22,536 nt of DNA from Opitutia bacterium UBA977 (GCA_002292345.1 DBBT01000105.1:8047-30582); one strand, 5' to 3'. Counted from the first letter of the stretch, positions 7,687 through 16,743 are shown. The notes: a model not told the origin generated them from the letters alone. A program made the numbers and translations.

Positions 7687-9168
7687 TTGACAAACAAAGA
7701 ACACGCCGCGCCTGAGCCAATAGAGGCCACCTGGTCGGTGCGTATTCGCAAGCAATTGTCGCGCATCCGCGACCTGATGGACAAAGATATTTGGGAGCTA
7801 GAGCACCTCGGCCGTCAAACAGCTCGCGCTCGCTTCTACCTTTTACTGCGCATCCTCACGCTCACATTTCAAGGGCTCCGCCGAAATAAACTACCAGTGC
7901 AATCGGCTGCGTTAACTTTTTATTCACTAATCGGCATTGGCCCGCTCATCGCACTGGGTATTATGGTTTCCAGCTTCCTGATCGACCAATCTCCAGCGAA
8001 TCCGAGTAATGGCGAATCACCCGCCGAAAATCGTGCGGTGGAATGGATCGAAACTGCGATCACCTACGCTGCACCTCAACTCTCGATCGATACCAACGAT
8101 GATGATATTGATAACGCTGAGTTAGCCCCTGAAATTACCGAGATGATCAATAGCTTTATCGACGCGGCACAGTCCGGCACCGTCGGCGTCGTCGGATCGC
8201 TCATGTTGTTCGTGATCGGCATCCAAGTACTTTCCTCGATTGAAGCCTCGTTCAACTCACTCTGGGGCGTCGATCAAGGTCGTAAAATCGGTGAGCGCAT
8301 CGTGGTGTATTGGACTTTTATCAGCCTCGGAGCAGTCATGGGCGCGGCAGCGCTCACCTTGGTCACGGTCACAAAAATCGCACAATTAATGGAGTATCTG
8401 CCCTTCGGCGGCGAATTTCTATCCCTTGCCCTCTTTTTGAGCCCGATCATTGCTTTTATTCTAATTACTACACTGCTGGCGGTCTTCTTCCGTTTTATCC
8501 CCAATATACAAGTCAATTGGAAGGCAGCCTTCACCGGAGCAACTCTAGTCGTCATATTGCTCCAGCTTTATAATTTGCTCTCATTTTTATATGTGCAGCG
8601 TGTGGTCGATACCCGCAGCCTCTACGGCTCAGTCGGCATCATCGTCGTGCTCATGCTTGGGCTCTACGTCTTTTGGTTACTCATTCTATTTGGAGGTCAG
8701 ATAACCTACGCAGTGCAAAACGCCGATTATCTGACCAATGAGAATGCCTGGCAGAAAACCAGCGAACACACTCAAGAGATTATTTCTCTGGCCGTACTAA
8801 TTATTGTCGGTAAGCGCTTTCAAGGCGGAGGCTCCCCTACACGCGCTAGCGAACTCCATAAACAGCTTCGTGTGCCCAACCACATATTGAATTCAAGTAT
8901 CAACCGTCTGTGCGAACTCGGCTACCTCACCCCAGTCGCCATCAAATCAATGGAAGACGAACGCGACCATGCCTACCAACCAGGACACCCGCTTGAATCT
9001 ATTACCCTCGGTGCATTTAAGCAGACATTCCAATCTTACGGCAACAATGATGGTGCCGAACTGGTCGTGCAGCACACACCCGAACTGCACACTTATTTAG
9101 AAGAAATCATCAGTTTGAAGGACTGTCCCAAGGCCACACTCACGATCCGTGATCTAATCAGTCGCTAG
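7687..9168 (+). CDS. YihY/BrkB-family membrane protein with C-terminal winged-helix region
   Basis: The core is a YihY/BrkB (UPF0761) inner-membrane protein with six hydrophobic segments at roughly residues 72-99, 165-187, 205-228, 240-268, 278-303 and 313-343. The family pattern QSAALTFYSLIGIGPL opens the first, and SLYGSVGIIVVLMLGLYVFW lies in the last. The biochemical role of this family is not settled; old ribonuclease and serum-resistance labels are not well supported. At 493 residues it is much longer than the roughly 290 of the E. coli member. The extra C-terminus (about 360-425) reads like a winged helix (RASELHKQLRVP...SINRLCELGYLTPV). The listed start is TTG at 7687, 18 bp after the upstream gene. 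ATG at 7777 is an alternative that keeps the whole membrane domain. Confidence 0.9.
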   Translation: MTNKEHAAPEPIEATWSVRIRKQLSRIRDLMDKDIWELEHLGRQTARARFYLLLRILTLTFQGLRRNKLPVQSAALTFYSLIGIGPLIALGIMVSSFLIDQSPANPSNGESPAENRAVEWIETAITYAAPQLSIDTNDDDIDNAELAPEITEMINSFIDAAQSGTVGVVGSLMLFVIGIQVLSSIEASFNSLWGVDQGRKIGERIVVYWTFISLGAVMGAAALTLVTVTKIAQLMEYLPFGGEFLSLALFLSPIIAFILITTLLAVFFRFIPNIQVNWKAAFTGATLVVILLQLYNLLSFLYVQRVVDTRSLYGSVGIIVVLMLGLYVFWLLILFGGQITYAVQNADYLTNENAWQKTSEHTQEIISLAVLIIVGKRFQGGGSPTRASELHKQLRVPNHILNSSINRLCELGYLTPVAIKSMEDERDHAYQPGHPLESITLGAFKQTFQSYGNNDGAELVVQHTPELHTYLEEIISLKDCPKATLTIRDLISR

Positions 9169-9191
9169 TCACACAAATCCAATCTGTCACG

Positions 9192-9248
9192 AATCCGTTG
9201 ACATACATGTAAGCAAGGGATTGACAGGTCATAAACTGCATCTAACCT
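9192..9248 (+). promoter_or_regulatory. Candidate promoter region of the PpiD-like gene
   Basis: Two TTGACA hexamers stand at 9198-9203 and 9221-9226. The second has a weak -10 candidate, TAACCT (9243-9248), at 16-bp spacing. The first is inside an 18-bp motif shared with the ppdK upstream region. Which hexamer is used cannot be decided from sequence. Confidence 0.35.
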
Positions 9249-9272
9249 CCCCGTTTTCTTATTTCCTTTGTC

Positions 9273-10943
9273 ATGATTTCTTGGATCCAAAACCACCTCA
9301 TCCGCCACGGCCGCTGGATATTCCTCTCTCTTTTGTCGGTTATCATCGTCGCCTTCGTTTTCACGATTGGTAACACACCGGGCTGCACATCCGACCAAAG
9401 CGCTTACCGCGAGCAAAACTTCTATGGTTACGACCTGAATTCACCTCACGAAATGGGCATCATCAGTGAAAAAGTTTCGCTGAGTGCGATTCTCAACACA
9501 GGTCGTCCGATCCAGAACGAACAACAATTCCAGTCGCAACTGACTAGCCGTATCGCGCTGCTGTACTTGGCCGAAGAGATCGGCGTGCCTGCACCCGACC
9601 AGAAGACACTTGAAAGCTACATTATGACCAAAGCTGCCTTCAAGGGCGCTGATGACCAATTTAGCCGCGATGCCTACACCAGCTTCGTAGACAACCTCGA
9701 ATCCAACCCGCGTATGCCGCAAGGTCTTTTCGCTGTCGTTCTCGAAGAAGACTATCGTATCGATCAAATCGGGAGTGCCCTTTCCGGTCCAGGCTACTTT
9801 CTGCCTTCCGAAGCACTGGCACAAACACAGCGCAATGAAACATCCCTTAAACTGGCGACTGCCGAGATCAGCTATGCTGCATTCACTCCAGAAGTCACAC
9901 CCACCGAGGAAGCGCTGAAGGCATACTACACCGCCAACAACAGTCGCTACGAAATTGCCGAGCGGATCAAAGCCAGTTACATCACTTTTTCCACAGCCAA
10001 CTATGCCGGCCAAGTCATCGAAGCTGAAGAGTCTGATCTACGCCCACACTTTATTGCTAACCGCGCGCGCTTCATCGCAGCCTACGAGGCCACTCAACCA
10101 AAAGCTGAAGACCCCACTGCAGAGACACCTGCCGTCACCTTTGAGGATGTACGCGATGCGGTTGCGGCCGACCTGGCAACCGAAGCCGCACAGCGCTTGG
10201 CTAACGAAGCCGCACAGACCTTCGCCTACGCACTTTACCGTGACAATATAGAACTAGACTCCGCCGCCTTCAACAAATTGCTCAACGAGTCTGACCTGAC
10301 ACTCAAAGAGATCGCGCCTTACACCGCTGAAGGTGCTTCTAGACGTGCGCTATCGACCGAGATGCTCGAATCGGCGTTCGCACTTTCCAAGAGTCGCTAC
10401 TTCTCAGACGCCTATGCGATTGACGGAGGCTTCGGTGTGCTAATCTACATAGGTCGTATCGCGCCAGAGATTCCAGCCTTCGAAACGGTCGAAGCAGCTG
10501 TCACTGCCGACTACACTGCCGAAGAAAAACGCCGCCTCTTCAACGAAAATGGCGAGCGCTTGGAAGCAGCGCTCAAAACCAAAATCACCGAAGGCAGCAC
10601 CTTCACCGAAGCTGCGGAAGCACTTGACCTTAAAGTCACCCAGAACGAAACCTTCAAAATTGGTGAGGCACCTCGCACATTTAATCAAGCTGCCCTGCAA
10701 AAAGCACAAAGTATGAGCGCCGGAGAAATCTCGCCAATGTTAACTAGCGGTGCCATCGGCACCTTCGTCTATGTCGAAGAGAAAAGCGTCCCAGAAATCA
10801 CATCGGAGGACGAAAACTTAGTGCAAGCACGCAGCTTCCTGCAACGTTACGCATCGTATGTCAGCTCCAATGCACTCGTCAGCGAATTAGTCGCTCGCGG
10901 TATCAGCGAAGATGCAGCAGCCGAAGTACTCGACGACCAGTAA
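9273..10943 (+). CDS. PpiD/SurA-like membrane-anchored periplasmic chaperone
   Basis: A single N-terminal membrane anchor (about residues 14-34, WIFLSLLSVIIVAFVFTIG) follows a short basic cytoplasmic segment, and the remaining 520 residues would be periplasmic. The anchor followed by a SurA-type helical region is the layout of PpiD-like folding chaperones that receive proteins leaving the Sec channel. Where a parvulin isomerase domain should begin (about residue 232, IKASYITFS), the usual catalytic His (as in SHIL) is Tyr, and the later GGxLG signature is not evident. A chaperone without isomerase activity is therefore likely. The gene has its own upstream -35-like sites and a downstream terminator. 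The ATG is well placed at the anchor; no ribosome site is seen. Confidence 0.72.
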   Translation: MISWIQNHLIRHGRWIFLSLLSVIIVAFVFTIGNTPGCTSDQSAYREQNFYGYDLNSPHEMGIISEKVSLSAILNTGRPIQNEQQFQSQLTSRIALLYLAEEIGVPAPDQKTLESYIMTKAAFKGADDQFSRDAYTSFVDNLESNPRMPQGLFAVVLEEDYRIDQIGSALSGPGYFLPSEALAQTQRNETSLKLATAEISYAAFTPEVTPTEEALKAYYTANNSRYEIAERIKASYITFSTANYAGQVIEAEESDLRPHFIANRARFIAAYEATQPKAEDPTAETPAVTFEDVRDAVAADLATEAAQRLANEAAQTFAYALYRDNIELDSAAFNKLLNESDLTLKEIAPYTAEGASRRALSTEMLESAFALSKSRYFSDAYAIDGGFGVLIYIGRIAPEIPAFETVEAAVTADYTAEEKRRLFNENGERLEAALKTKITEGSTFTEAAEALDLKVTQNETFKIGEAPRTFNQAALQKAQSMSAGEISPMLTSGAIGTFVYVEEKSVPEITSEDENLVQARSFLQRYASYVSSNALVSELVARGISEDAAAEVLDDQ

Positions 10944-10968
10944 GCCAAACTGGCGCCTTTTTTAAATC

Positions 10969-10999
10969 AGCTTCGTCCTTAACCAGACGAAGCTTTTTT
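10969..10999 (+). terminator. Rho-independent terminator after the PpiD-like gene
   Basis: AGCTTCGTC (10969-10977) pairs with GACGAAGCT (10986-10994) around an 8-nt loop and runs into TTTTTT. It ends the plus-strand unit before the convergent lpx genes. Confidence 0.9.
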
Positions 11000-11132
11000 G
11001 TACCCAAATCTCAGCTCTCAAAAAACGACCTCATCAAATATAGTACTAGGCGCTGAGCGCATTAAATCGCGCGTGAATTAGGGACGATACAGAATACTAG
11101 CTAGAATCGAGACCAGTCTGCTGGCAAAGTTC

Positions 11133-11909
11133 TTAACCTAAGCCGCGCTGACTATCTGCAGTAAAGTCCAAGAAGGTCTTCACCACACGATGCTCAATAT
11201 CTTCATTGGCGCGCAACCACTCGACTGCCTGACTGCGGTTCAGGCCGTCTTTAAAAAACGCTTTAAACATGCGGCGCGCTAAAGAAATATCTTCCTTACT
11301 ATAACCAGCACGTTCGAGTCCGACCTTATTAATGGTGCGCGCAACTGCTGGATTTCCATCACTGATCACATACGGTGGTACGTCTTGCACCACCTTCGAA
11401 GTCGCACCAACCATTGCGTGTGTGCCGATTCGACAGAATTGATGAATACCAGCGCCCCAGCCAATATTAGCATAGTCTTTAACGACCACGTGACCACCCA
11501 ATGCGGCATGGCTACTCATCACCAAATAATCACCGACTACGCATTCGTGGGCAATATGACTGTAGGATAAAATGTTATTATGATTGCCGACCACCGTCAG
11601 TTGCTCGGCCGATGTGGCACAGTGCACTGTGGTAAACTCGCGAAAGACATTGTGCGCGCCAATCTGCAAACGATGCACGCCACCCCGATATTTCAAATCA
11701 TGAGTCTTGCCGCCGACATAGGCATACGGGTGCACCTCATTACTTTCTCCCATCGTGGTCACACCATCGACTGTCGCGTGGTGCATCACCACGGTGCCTT
11801 TGCCGATTTTAACTTGCGCACCGATATACGCATAGGCGCCGACACTGACACCTTCGTCAAGTTCGGCACCCTGCTCTATAATTGCAGAAGGATGAACGTC
11901 TGTAGCCAT
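11133..11909 (-). CDS. lpxA: Acyl-ACP--UDP-N-acetylglucosamine O-acyltransferase LpxA
   Basis: LpxA performs the first step of lipid A synthesis, moving a 3-hydroxyacyl chain from ACP to the 3-OH of UDP-GlcNAc in the cytosol. The 258-residue protein shows the left-handed beta-helix hexapeptide pattern from residue 6 on ([19 protein letters not shown]). The catalytic His121 lies in [11 protein letters not shown], His140 is equivalent to E. coli His144, and [14 protein letters not shown] follows. A C-terminal helical region ([20 protein letters not shown]) completes it. The position that sets acyl chain length in E. coli (Gly173) is Ala169. It follows lpxC-fabZ by 14 bp, so they are co-transcribed. 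AAGGG about 9 nt upstream may serve as ribosome site. Confidence 0.96.
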   Translation of the reverse strand: MATDVHPSAIIEQGAELDEGVSVGAYAYIGAQVKIGKGTVVMHHATVDGVTTMGESNEVHPYAYVGGKTHDLKYRGGVHRLQIGAHNVFREFTTVHCATSAEQLTVVGNHNNILSYSHIAHECVVGDYLVMSSHAALGGHVVVKDYANIGWGAGIHQFCRIGTHAMVGATSKVVQDVPPYVISDGNPAVARTINKVGLERAGYSKEDISLARRMFKAFFKDGLNRSQAVEWLRANEDIEHRVVKTFLDFTADSQRGLG

Positions 11910-11923
11910 TTGATTTGTTTCCC

Positions 11924-13261
11924 TTATTCCGAAACATCTGCCAGCATGAACATCAGCTCAGCACTGGAAACAACCTTACCGCCGACGGTGCAAACACCAG
12001 TCGCAGTCGCGATCTTATTACCCCGAATCTTGACAAGCTTTACACGGATCTCGACTGAGTCGCCTGGCTCCACCGCTTGACGAAACTTCACCTTGTCCAC
12101 ACTCATGAAGAAGGCGATTTTGTTCTCCTCAACGGGTAACTTACGCAGCAACAAAACACCAGCTGCCTGCGCCATCGCTTCGACTTGCAAGACACCAGGC
12201 ATCACTGGACGACCTGGGTAATGACCTTGGAAATACGGTTCGTTAATCGTGACATTCTTTAATGCCACCAATTCGTCTTCGCTTACCACCTCAATCACAC
12301 GGTCGATCATAATGAAGGGATAGCGATGCGGCAACAGATCCATCACACGACGAATATCCATCACTGTCTCAGGCGCATCCATTACTGCGGCGGCCTTCTT
12401 AGGCGCAACAGCCTTCTTTGCTCCCTTGATCTTATTCAGCATTTTCTGGCGGAGTACCTTGGAGAGTTCCGCATTCAGCGCATGACCCGGTCGCACCGCA
12501 ATAAAGTGTGCCTTAATCGGCATGCCGACCAATACGATGTCACCGACGATATCGAGAATCTTGTGACGGACGAATTCTTCCTTAAAGCGAAGCGGTTCCT
12601 TAGAGAGAATTTTATCCCCCTTGATCACGATGGCACTGTCGAGACTACCTCCTTTAATCTTACCAAGCTTCAGTAGCTCTTCAATGTCTTCATAAATAGT
12701 AAAGGTGCGAGCTGGCGCGACCTGTGCCACATACGACTCAGGATCAATATCAAGGCTCAGGTGCTGCGTGTGAATGCCACGATCATCCGTGGATGTGCAA
12801 GTCACCCGGAAACCATCGTGTGGCAGCGCAATGATCGAGCTAGCCCCACGAGTTACGGAAATCGGCTCATCCAATACAAAATACTCACGCTCCGCATCCT
12901 GTTCAACTGGTTCGGCTTGTTGGATCAAATTCACAAAATGCTTGGCAGAACCATCCAGAATCGGCGGCTCACTGGCATTCATTTCAACAAGAACATTATC
13001 CACCCCACACCCGTTCAATGCACTTAGGACGTGCTCAACGGTATTAACCTTCGCATGCCCATCGGCAATCGTGGTGCTACGCACTAGATCGGTCACGAAT
13101 TCGACCAATGGCTTCAGCTCTGGTTTGCCAAAAAGATCGATGCGCTGAAAGACGATGCCGTGATTCACCGCTGCTGGTTTCAAAGTCAGTTGAACTTCTT
13201 CACCGGTGTGCAAGGACTTCCCACTGATCGAAACTTCTCTGAGAATGGTGCGTTGCTTCAT
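11924..13261 (-). CDS. lpxC/fabZ: LpxC-FabZ fusion: UDP-3-O-acyl-GlcNAc deacetylase / 3-hydroxyacyl-ACP dehydratase
   Basis: The first ~275 residues are LpxC, the zinc deacetylase that commits UDP-3-O-acyl-GlcNAc to lipid A. The zinc ligands are visible as His77 ([10 protein letters not shown]), His233 and Asp237 ([12 protein letters not shown]), and PGHALNAEL holds the later catalytic His. A Lys/Ala-rich linker ([14 protein letters not shown]) leads to a complete FabZ dehydratase of fatty acid synthesis, with [14 protein letters not shown], His347 in [11 protein letters not shown] and Glu361 in LQVEAMAQ. The two activities compete for related 3-hydroxyacyl substrates, which may explain the fusion. 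Such fusions are known in Bacteroidetes and relatives. The ATG at 13261 matches the normal LpxC N-terminus; a TTG 17 codons upstream does not. lpxA follows at 14 bp. Confidence 0.96.
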   Translation of the reverse strand: MKQRTILREVSISGKSLHTGEEVQLTLKPAAVNHGIVFQRIDLFGKPELKPLVEFVTDLVRSTTIADGHAKVNTVEHVLSALNGCGVDNVLVEMNASEPPILDGSAKHFVNLIQQAEPVEQDAEREYFVLDEPISVTRGASSIIALPHDGFRVTCTSTDDRGIHTQHLSLDIDPESYVAQVAPARTFTIYEDIEELLKLGKIKGGSLDSAIVIKGDKILSKEPLRFKEEFVRHKILDIVGDIVLVGMPIKAHFIAVRPGHALNAELSKVLRQKMLNKIKGAKKAVAPKKAAAVMDAPETVMDIRRVMDLLPHRYPFIMIDRVIEVVSEDELVALKNVTINEPYFQGHYPGRPVMPGVLQVEAMAQAAGVLLLRKLPVEENKIAFFMSVDKVKFRQAVEPGDSVEIRVKLVKIRGNKIATATGVCTVGGKVVSSAELMFMLADVSE

Positions 13262-13280
13262 ACTATTTATAAATATACGG

Positions 13281-13293
13281 CTCTGTGACAGAG
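13281..13293. promoter_or_regulatory. 13-bp palindrome upstream of lpxC-fabZ
   Basis: CTCTGTGACAGAG is a perfect 6+1+6 palindrome 20 bp before the lpxC-fabZ ATG. It lies between a TTGACC (minus strand, 13298-13303) and a TATATT (minus strand, 13272-13277). That pair has 20-bp spacing, too long for a confident promoter. The rest of the 13262-13508 gap shows only a short stem, AGCACC/GGTGCT, at 13390-13407. An operator role is a guess. Confidence 0.3.
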
Positions 13294-13508
13294 AGGCGGT
13301 CAAGCGAGCCAAAGCGGATTAAACTACGAGAAGCGGGCTATATGTAAAGCATCGGTTTTAACCTGAATTTAGCCTATTTTAATGACCAGAGCACCGAGAC
13401 TGGTGCTAATCTGAGGCAATTCGTCCCGCAGAAACCGATCTACTGAAAAATTACTTTGCCTCTCCCGCAGGTGCCTATTAGCTCCGAAACTTTAATTTTA
13501 CCACGGAA

Positions 13509-14867
13509 ATGCTCGAAAATCTTACAGACAAATTGGGCTCAGCCCTACGAAACCTTCGCGGCGTTGGCAAACTCAGCGAGGACAATATGGCCGAGGCACT
13601 CAAAGAAGTGCGTAAAGCCCTACTCTCGGCCGATGTTCATTTCAAAGTGGCACGTGAGTTTGTTGCCAATGTTCAGGCCCAGTGTCTCGGTCAGGAAGTA
13701 CTTAAATCAGTCACGCCTGGCCAACAAGTTATTAAAATTATCCACGACGAGTTGGCGAAGCTTCTCGGCGAAGGAGCCACTGACCTCGAAGATAAGAAGC
13801 CGCTGCGTATTATGATGGTCGGCCTGCATGGCTCAGGTAAGACCACCAGTAGTGGTAAGCTCGCCCGCTACCTCGCCAAAAAACGTGCATACCGCCCCGC
13901 TCTCATCGCCTGCGATGTGTATCGCCCCGCCGCGATCGATCAACTCGAGATGCTGGCCAAGAACGAAGGCTGCACTTTCTACGGCGATCGCGAAGAGAAA
14001 GACGTCATCAAAATCGGCAAGCGCGGCCTCGAGGCTGCGAAATCCGCTGACGCCAACCTCATTATTTTTGATACCGCTGGCCGTCTCCAAATCGACACCG
14101 ATCTAATCGAGGAGATCAAGCAACTTAAGAATGCCGTCCAGCCAGACGAAATTCTACTCGTTGCCGACTCGGCACTCGGTCAAGAGGCGGTCAATGTCGC
14201 TAAGCACTTCCACGAAGCTGTCGGCTGCACAGGTATTATTCTGACAAAGCTCGATGGTGATGCCCGCGGCGGCGCAGCACTCTCGATGAAGTCGATCACC
14301 GAGGTGCCGATTAAATTCATGGGGCTTGGCGAAAAACCAGACGAATTTGAAGTTTTCCATCCAGATCGCCTCGCCTCTCGTATCTTAGGTATGGGCGACG
14401 TCGTTTCCCTCGTCGAGCGGGCACAGGAAAACATCGACGAGAAAGAAGCTGAGCGACTTGCAGAGAAAATGCGCAAGGCCGACTTCAACCTCGAAGACTT
14501 CCTCTCGCAAATGCAGCAGGTAAAAAAAATGGGTTCACTCGGATCCATCGTTGGTATGCTTCCCGGCGCCAGCGGCATTCAGGTCGGCGACGAAGAGGAA
14601 AAGAAAATGGCCCGCACCGAAGCCATCATTCTCTCTATGACTTTGAAAGAGCGCCGCCAGCCACGCATCCTTCGTGGCAATCGTCTCAAGCGCATCGCCG
14701 ATGGATCCGGCGTTCAAGTGCGCGACGTCAATGCACTGCTCAAGCAATTCGGACAGATGCAAAAGATGATGAAAATGATGAACGGCGGCAAAGGCCGTAA
14801 AATGATGAAAGCCATGAAGGCACAAATGGGAGAAGGTGGCGGCATGCCCGGCCTTCCTGGAATGTAA
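13509..14867 (+). CDS. ffh: Signal recognition particle GTPase Ffh (SRP54)
   Basis: Ffh binds 4.5S RNA and the signal sequences of nascent inner-membrane proteins, and docks with FtsY. The N domain (residues 1-95) includes the [22 protein letters not shown] helix pair. The GTPase domain has the P-loop GLHGSGKT at 105-112, [21 protein letters not shown] and [13 protein letters not shown]. The link [15 protein letters not shown] leads to a methionine-rich M domain ([20 protein letters not shown]) that forms the signal-binding groove. Its 452 residues match the family. The ATG fits the family N-terminus and has no clear ribosome site. hpt follows 35 bp downstream. No 4.5S RNA is seen in the adjoining gaps. 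Confidence 0.97.
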   Translation: MLENLTDKLGSALRNLRGVGKLSEDNMAEALKEVRKALLSADVHFKVAREFVANVQAQCLGQEVLKSVTPGQQVIKIIHDELAKLLGEGATDLEDKKPLRIMMVGLHGSGKTTSSGKLARYLAKKRAYRPALIACDVYRPAAIDQLEMLAKNEGCTFYGDREEKDVIKIGKRGLEAAKSADANLIIFDTAGRLQIDTDLIEEIKQLKNAVQPDEILLVADSALGQEAVNVAKHFHEAVGCTGIILTKLDGDARGGAALSMKSITEVPIKFMGLGEKPDEFEVFHPDRLASRILGMGDVVSLVERAQENIDEKEAERLAEKMRKADFNLEDFLSQMQQVKKMGSLGSIVGMLPGASGIQVGDEEEKKMARTEAIILSMTLKERRQPRILRGNRLKRIADGSGVQVRDVNALLKQFGQMQKMMKMMNGGKGRKMMKAMKAQMGEGGGMPGLPGM

Positions 14868-14902
14868 TTACACAAGGGTTTTAGCGCCAAGCCAAACACG
14901 CC

Positions 14903-15469
14903 ATGCCAATAGACACCCCCCCCAACTCTCAACTCAACGATCTCGCCAGTGTGTTGCTGTCTGAGCAGCAAATCAACACACGCCTAAAAGAGCTAGGTGC
15001 TGAGATCAATGCGGCTTATGCTGGTCGCGATATCGCCGTCATCGCAATTATCAATGGAGCAGTGATCTTTGTTGCCGATATCATTCGACAGCTGAACATT
15101 CCACTGCGACTTGATTGCATCCGTGTCTCAAGCTATCACAATAGTGCATCCCCTCAGCAAGCGCCAGAAATTATCGACCGCATTCGCCTCAACATTGAAG
15201 GTGTCGATGTGCTACTGATGGACGACATCCTCGACACTGGCAAGACACTCGCCGCAGTTTCCAAAGTGCTACAGAGCATGAATCCAGCTAGCCTCAAGAC
15301 TTGTGTGCTACTCGATAAGAAGGCCCGCCGCGCAGTTGAATTTGAAGCAGATTTCGTGGGGTTCGAAATCCCCGACGAGTTTGTTGTCGGCTATGGCCTC
15401 GACTTCGCCGAGCGCTACCGCCAACTCCCTTGTATTGGTGTCCTGAAACCCGAAGTATTTAATCTTTAG
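14903..15469 (+). CDS. hpt: Hypoxanthine phosphoribosyltransferase
   Basis: This 188-residue cytosolic enzyme salvages hypoxanthine (and often guanine) by transferring it to PRPP, giving IMP or GMP. The PRPP-binding signature is [14 protein letters not shown], with Asp107-Asp108 and the DTG loop at 111-113. Upstream, [17 protein letters not shown] matches the family's pyrophosphate-loop region. VLLDKKARR carries the purine-contacting lysine. [23 protein letters not shown] is the typical HPRT C-terminal segment. It lies 35 bp after ffh and probably shares its transcript. A weak hairpin and a heptamer-repeat tract separate it from the DAHP synthase gene. The ATG is chosen by length; a run of cytosines just inside the start is a possible slippage spot. 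Confidence 0.93.
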   Translation: MPIDTPPNSQLNDLASVLLSEQQINTRLKELGAEINAAYAGRDIAVIAIINGAVIFVADIIRQLNIPLRLDCIRVSSYHNSASPQQAPEIIDRIRLNIEGVDVLLMDDILDTGKTLAAVSKVLQSMNPASLKTCVLLDKKARRAVEFEADFVGFEIPDEFVVGYGLDFAERYRQLPCIGVLKPEVFNL

Positions 15470-15494
15470 TAACACACTTCGCCTGTTACGTTTT
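15469..15494 (+). terminator. Weak hairpin with short T run after hpt
   Basis: GTAACA (15469-15474) pairs with TGTTAC (15484-15489) around 9 nt, followed by GTTTT. Its stem is only 6 bp and AT-rich, so it is at best a partial terminator between hpt and the DAHP synthase gene. Confidence 0.3.
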
Positions 15495-15497
15495 AAG

Positions 15498-15532
15498 TCT
15501 CAGCCCTCAGCTCTCAACTTTCAGCTCTCTCA
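15498..15532 (+). repeat. Degenerate heptamer repeat tract
   Basis: Five consecutive 7-bp units are readable: TCTCAGC, CCTCAGC, TCTCAAC, TTTCAGC, TCTCTCA. Two units of the same type occur at 11009-11022 (TCTCAGC, TCTCAAA). It lies just before the DAHP synthase start. Confidence 0.7.
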
Positions 15533-15539
15533 CTGACAC

Positions 15540-16601
15540 ATGTCCACAACACACGACAACCGCCGTATTGCCGGCAACCGCCCACTCTTGCCACCTGCAA
15601 TTCTGATCGAAGAAATTCCACTAACAGAAAAAGCGACAACCGTGGTTGAGAACGGACGTACCGAAAGCGAAGCTATCCTCAACGGCAACGATGACCGCCT
15701 GATTGTCGTCGTCGGCCCGTGCTCGATTCACGATACCAAGGCGGCGATCGAATACGCCGTGCAGCTTCTGCCTCTCGCGCAGAAGTATAAAGCCGATCTA
15801 CAAGTGATCATGCGCGTGTATTTCGAAAAGCCACGTACCGTGGTTGGCTGGAAGGGCCTCATTAACGACCCCAGCATCGACGGCAGCTTCGAGATTAACT
15901 CCGGCCTACGCATCGGCCGCAAACTACTGGTAGACATTTGCGAACTCGGGCTACCGACTGGTGCCGAATTCCTCGACACCATCATTCCACAGTTCATCGC
16001 AGATGCTATCGCATGGTCCGCAATCGGCGCACGTACCACCGAGAGCCAAGTCCACCGCGAACTCGCCTCTGGCCTCTCCATGCCAGTCGGTTTTAAAAAC
16101 GGTACCAGTGGCAACGTACAAATCGCGATTGATGCTGTACGCTCTGCAGCACAGCCACACTGGTTTCCATCCGTCACCAAACAAGGCGTGACCGCAATTT
16201 TCCAAACAACAGGCAACCCCTCAGCACACCTAATTCTACGTGGCGGCAACCGTACAGGCCCGAACTACGAGGCCAAGGATGTCGAACCGATCTTAGAGCA
16301 ACTCGCTGCCGTCGACTTGCCGCAAAAGCTAATTGTCGATTGCAGCCACGGCAACAGCAACAAGGACTACACCCGCCAAATCGCAGTCGCCAAAACACTC
16401 GCCGAACAAATCTCAGCAGGCCAACAAGGCATCGCCGGAGTCATGCTCGAAAGTCACCTTGTCGGCGGTCGCCAGAACTACGACGTAAATGGTGACAATG
16501 TCTATGGCCAAAGCATCACCGACGAGTGCATCGACATACCAGCCACTGCTGCAATTCTCGAAGAACTCGCCAAGGCGGTGCAAGCACGACGTAAAGCGTA
16601 G
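15540..16601 (+). CDS. aroG: 3-deoxy-7-phosphoheptulonate synthase (DAHP synthase), AroG/F/H type
   Basis: The enzyme condenses PEP with erythrose 4-phosphate, the entry step of the shikimate pathway. It is the class I-alpha type found in E. coli. Recognisable stretches are LLPPAIL near the start, GPCSIHD at 59-65 with the metal-ligand Cys61, MRVYFEKPRTVVGWKGLINDP, GARTTESQVHRELASGLS, VGFKNGT around Lys186, and VDCSHGNSNKD. The positions equivalent to E. coli AroG Pro150 and Ser180, which matter for feedback inhibition, are conserved, so it is probably inhibited by an aromatic amino acid. Which one cannot be read here; aroF or aroH would be equally valid names. The 353-residue length is normal. 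It lies 70 bp after hpt, separated by the heptamer tract. Confidence 0.95.
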   Translation: MSTTHDNRRIAGNRPLLPPAILIEEIPLTEKATTVVENGRTESEAILNGNDDRLIVVVGPCSIHDTKAAIEYAVQLLPLAQKYKADLQVIMRVYFEKPRTVVGWKGLINDPSIDGSFEINSGLRIGRKLLVDICELGLPTGAEFLDTIIPQFIADAIAWSAIGARTTESQVHRELASGLSMPVGFKNGTSGNVQIAIDAVRSAAQPHWFPSVTKQGVTAIFQTTGNPSAHLILRGGNRTGPNYEAKDVEPILEQLAAVDLPQKLIVDCSHGNSNKDYTRQIAVAKTLAEQISAGQQGIAGVMLESHLVGGRQNYDVNGDNVYGQSITDECIDIPATAAILEELAKAVQARRKA

Positions 16602-16606
16602 ACTAA

Positions 16607-16687
16607 TTTAGTCGTCGGATCCGCAGTCACCAGGGCAATTACTAAAGACATCATCGGCACAGCGATGTCTATCCGACACGACTTAAA
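16607..16687. repeat. Structured palindromic element between convergent genes
   Basis: Outer arms GTCGTCGGAT (16611-16620) and ATCCGA-ca-CGAC (16671-16682) pair with a 2-nt bulge and extend through flanking TTTA/TTAAA. Inside them AGACATC (16646-16652) pairs with GATGTCT (16664-16670). No T tract follows. It occupies the gap where aroG and the methyltransferase gene converge, and may be a dispersed repeat or a bidirectional terminator-like structure. Confidence 0.45.
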
Positions 16688-16743
16688 GCCGAGCCAAGGC
16701 GAGCTGCTATATGCGTAGCTTTATGCCAATACCAGCATCTGGA

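Noticed and set aside
10944..10968. GCCA...TGGC hairpin with a T run just after the PpiD-like gene
   Set aside because: The stem is only 4 bp; the clear terminator is the next one at 10969-10999.
11580..12080. 166-codon plus-strand frame across lpxA and lpxC-fabZ
   Set aside because: It spans the junction of two solid minus-strand genes and has no protein-like pattern.
13262..13508. Possible 4.5S (SRP) RNA next to ffh
   Set aside because: The conserved apical GGAAGGAAGCAGC-type motif is absent; only a short AGCACC/GGTGCT stem at 13390-13407 is seen.
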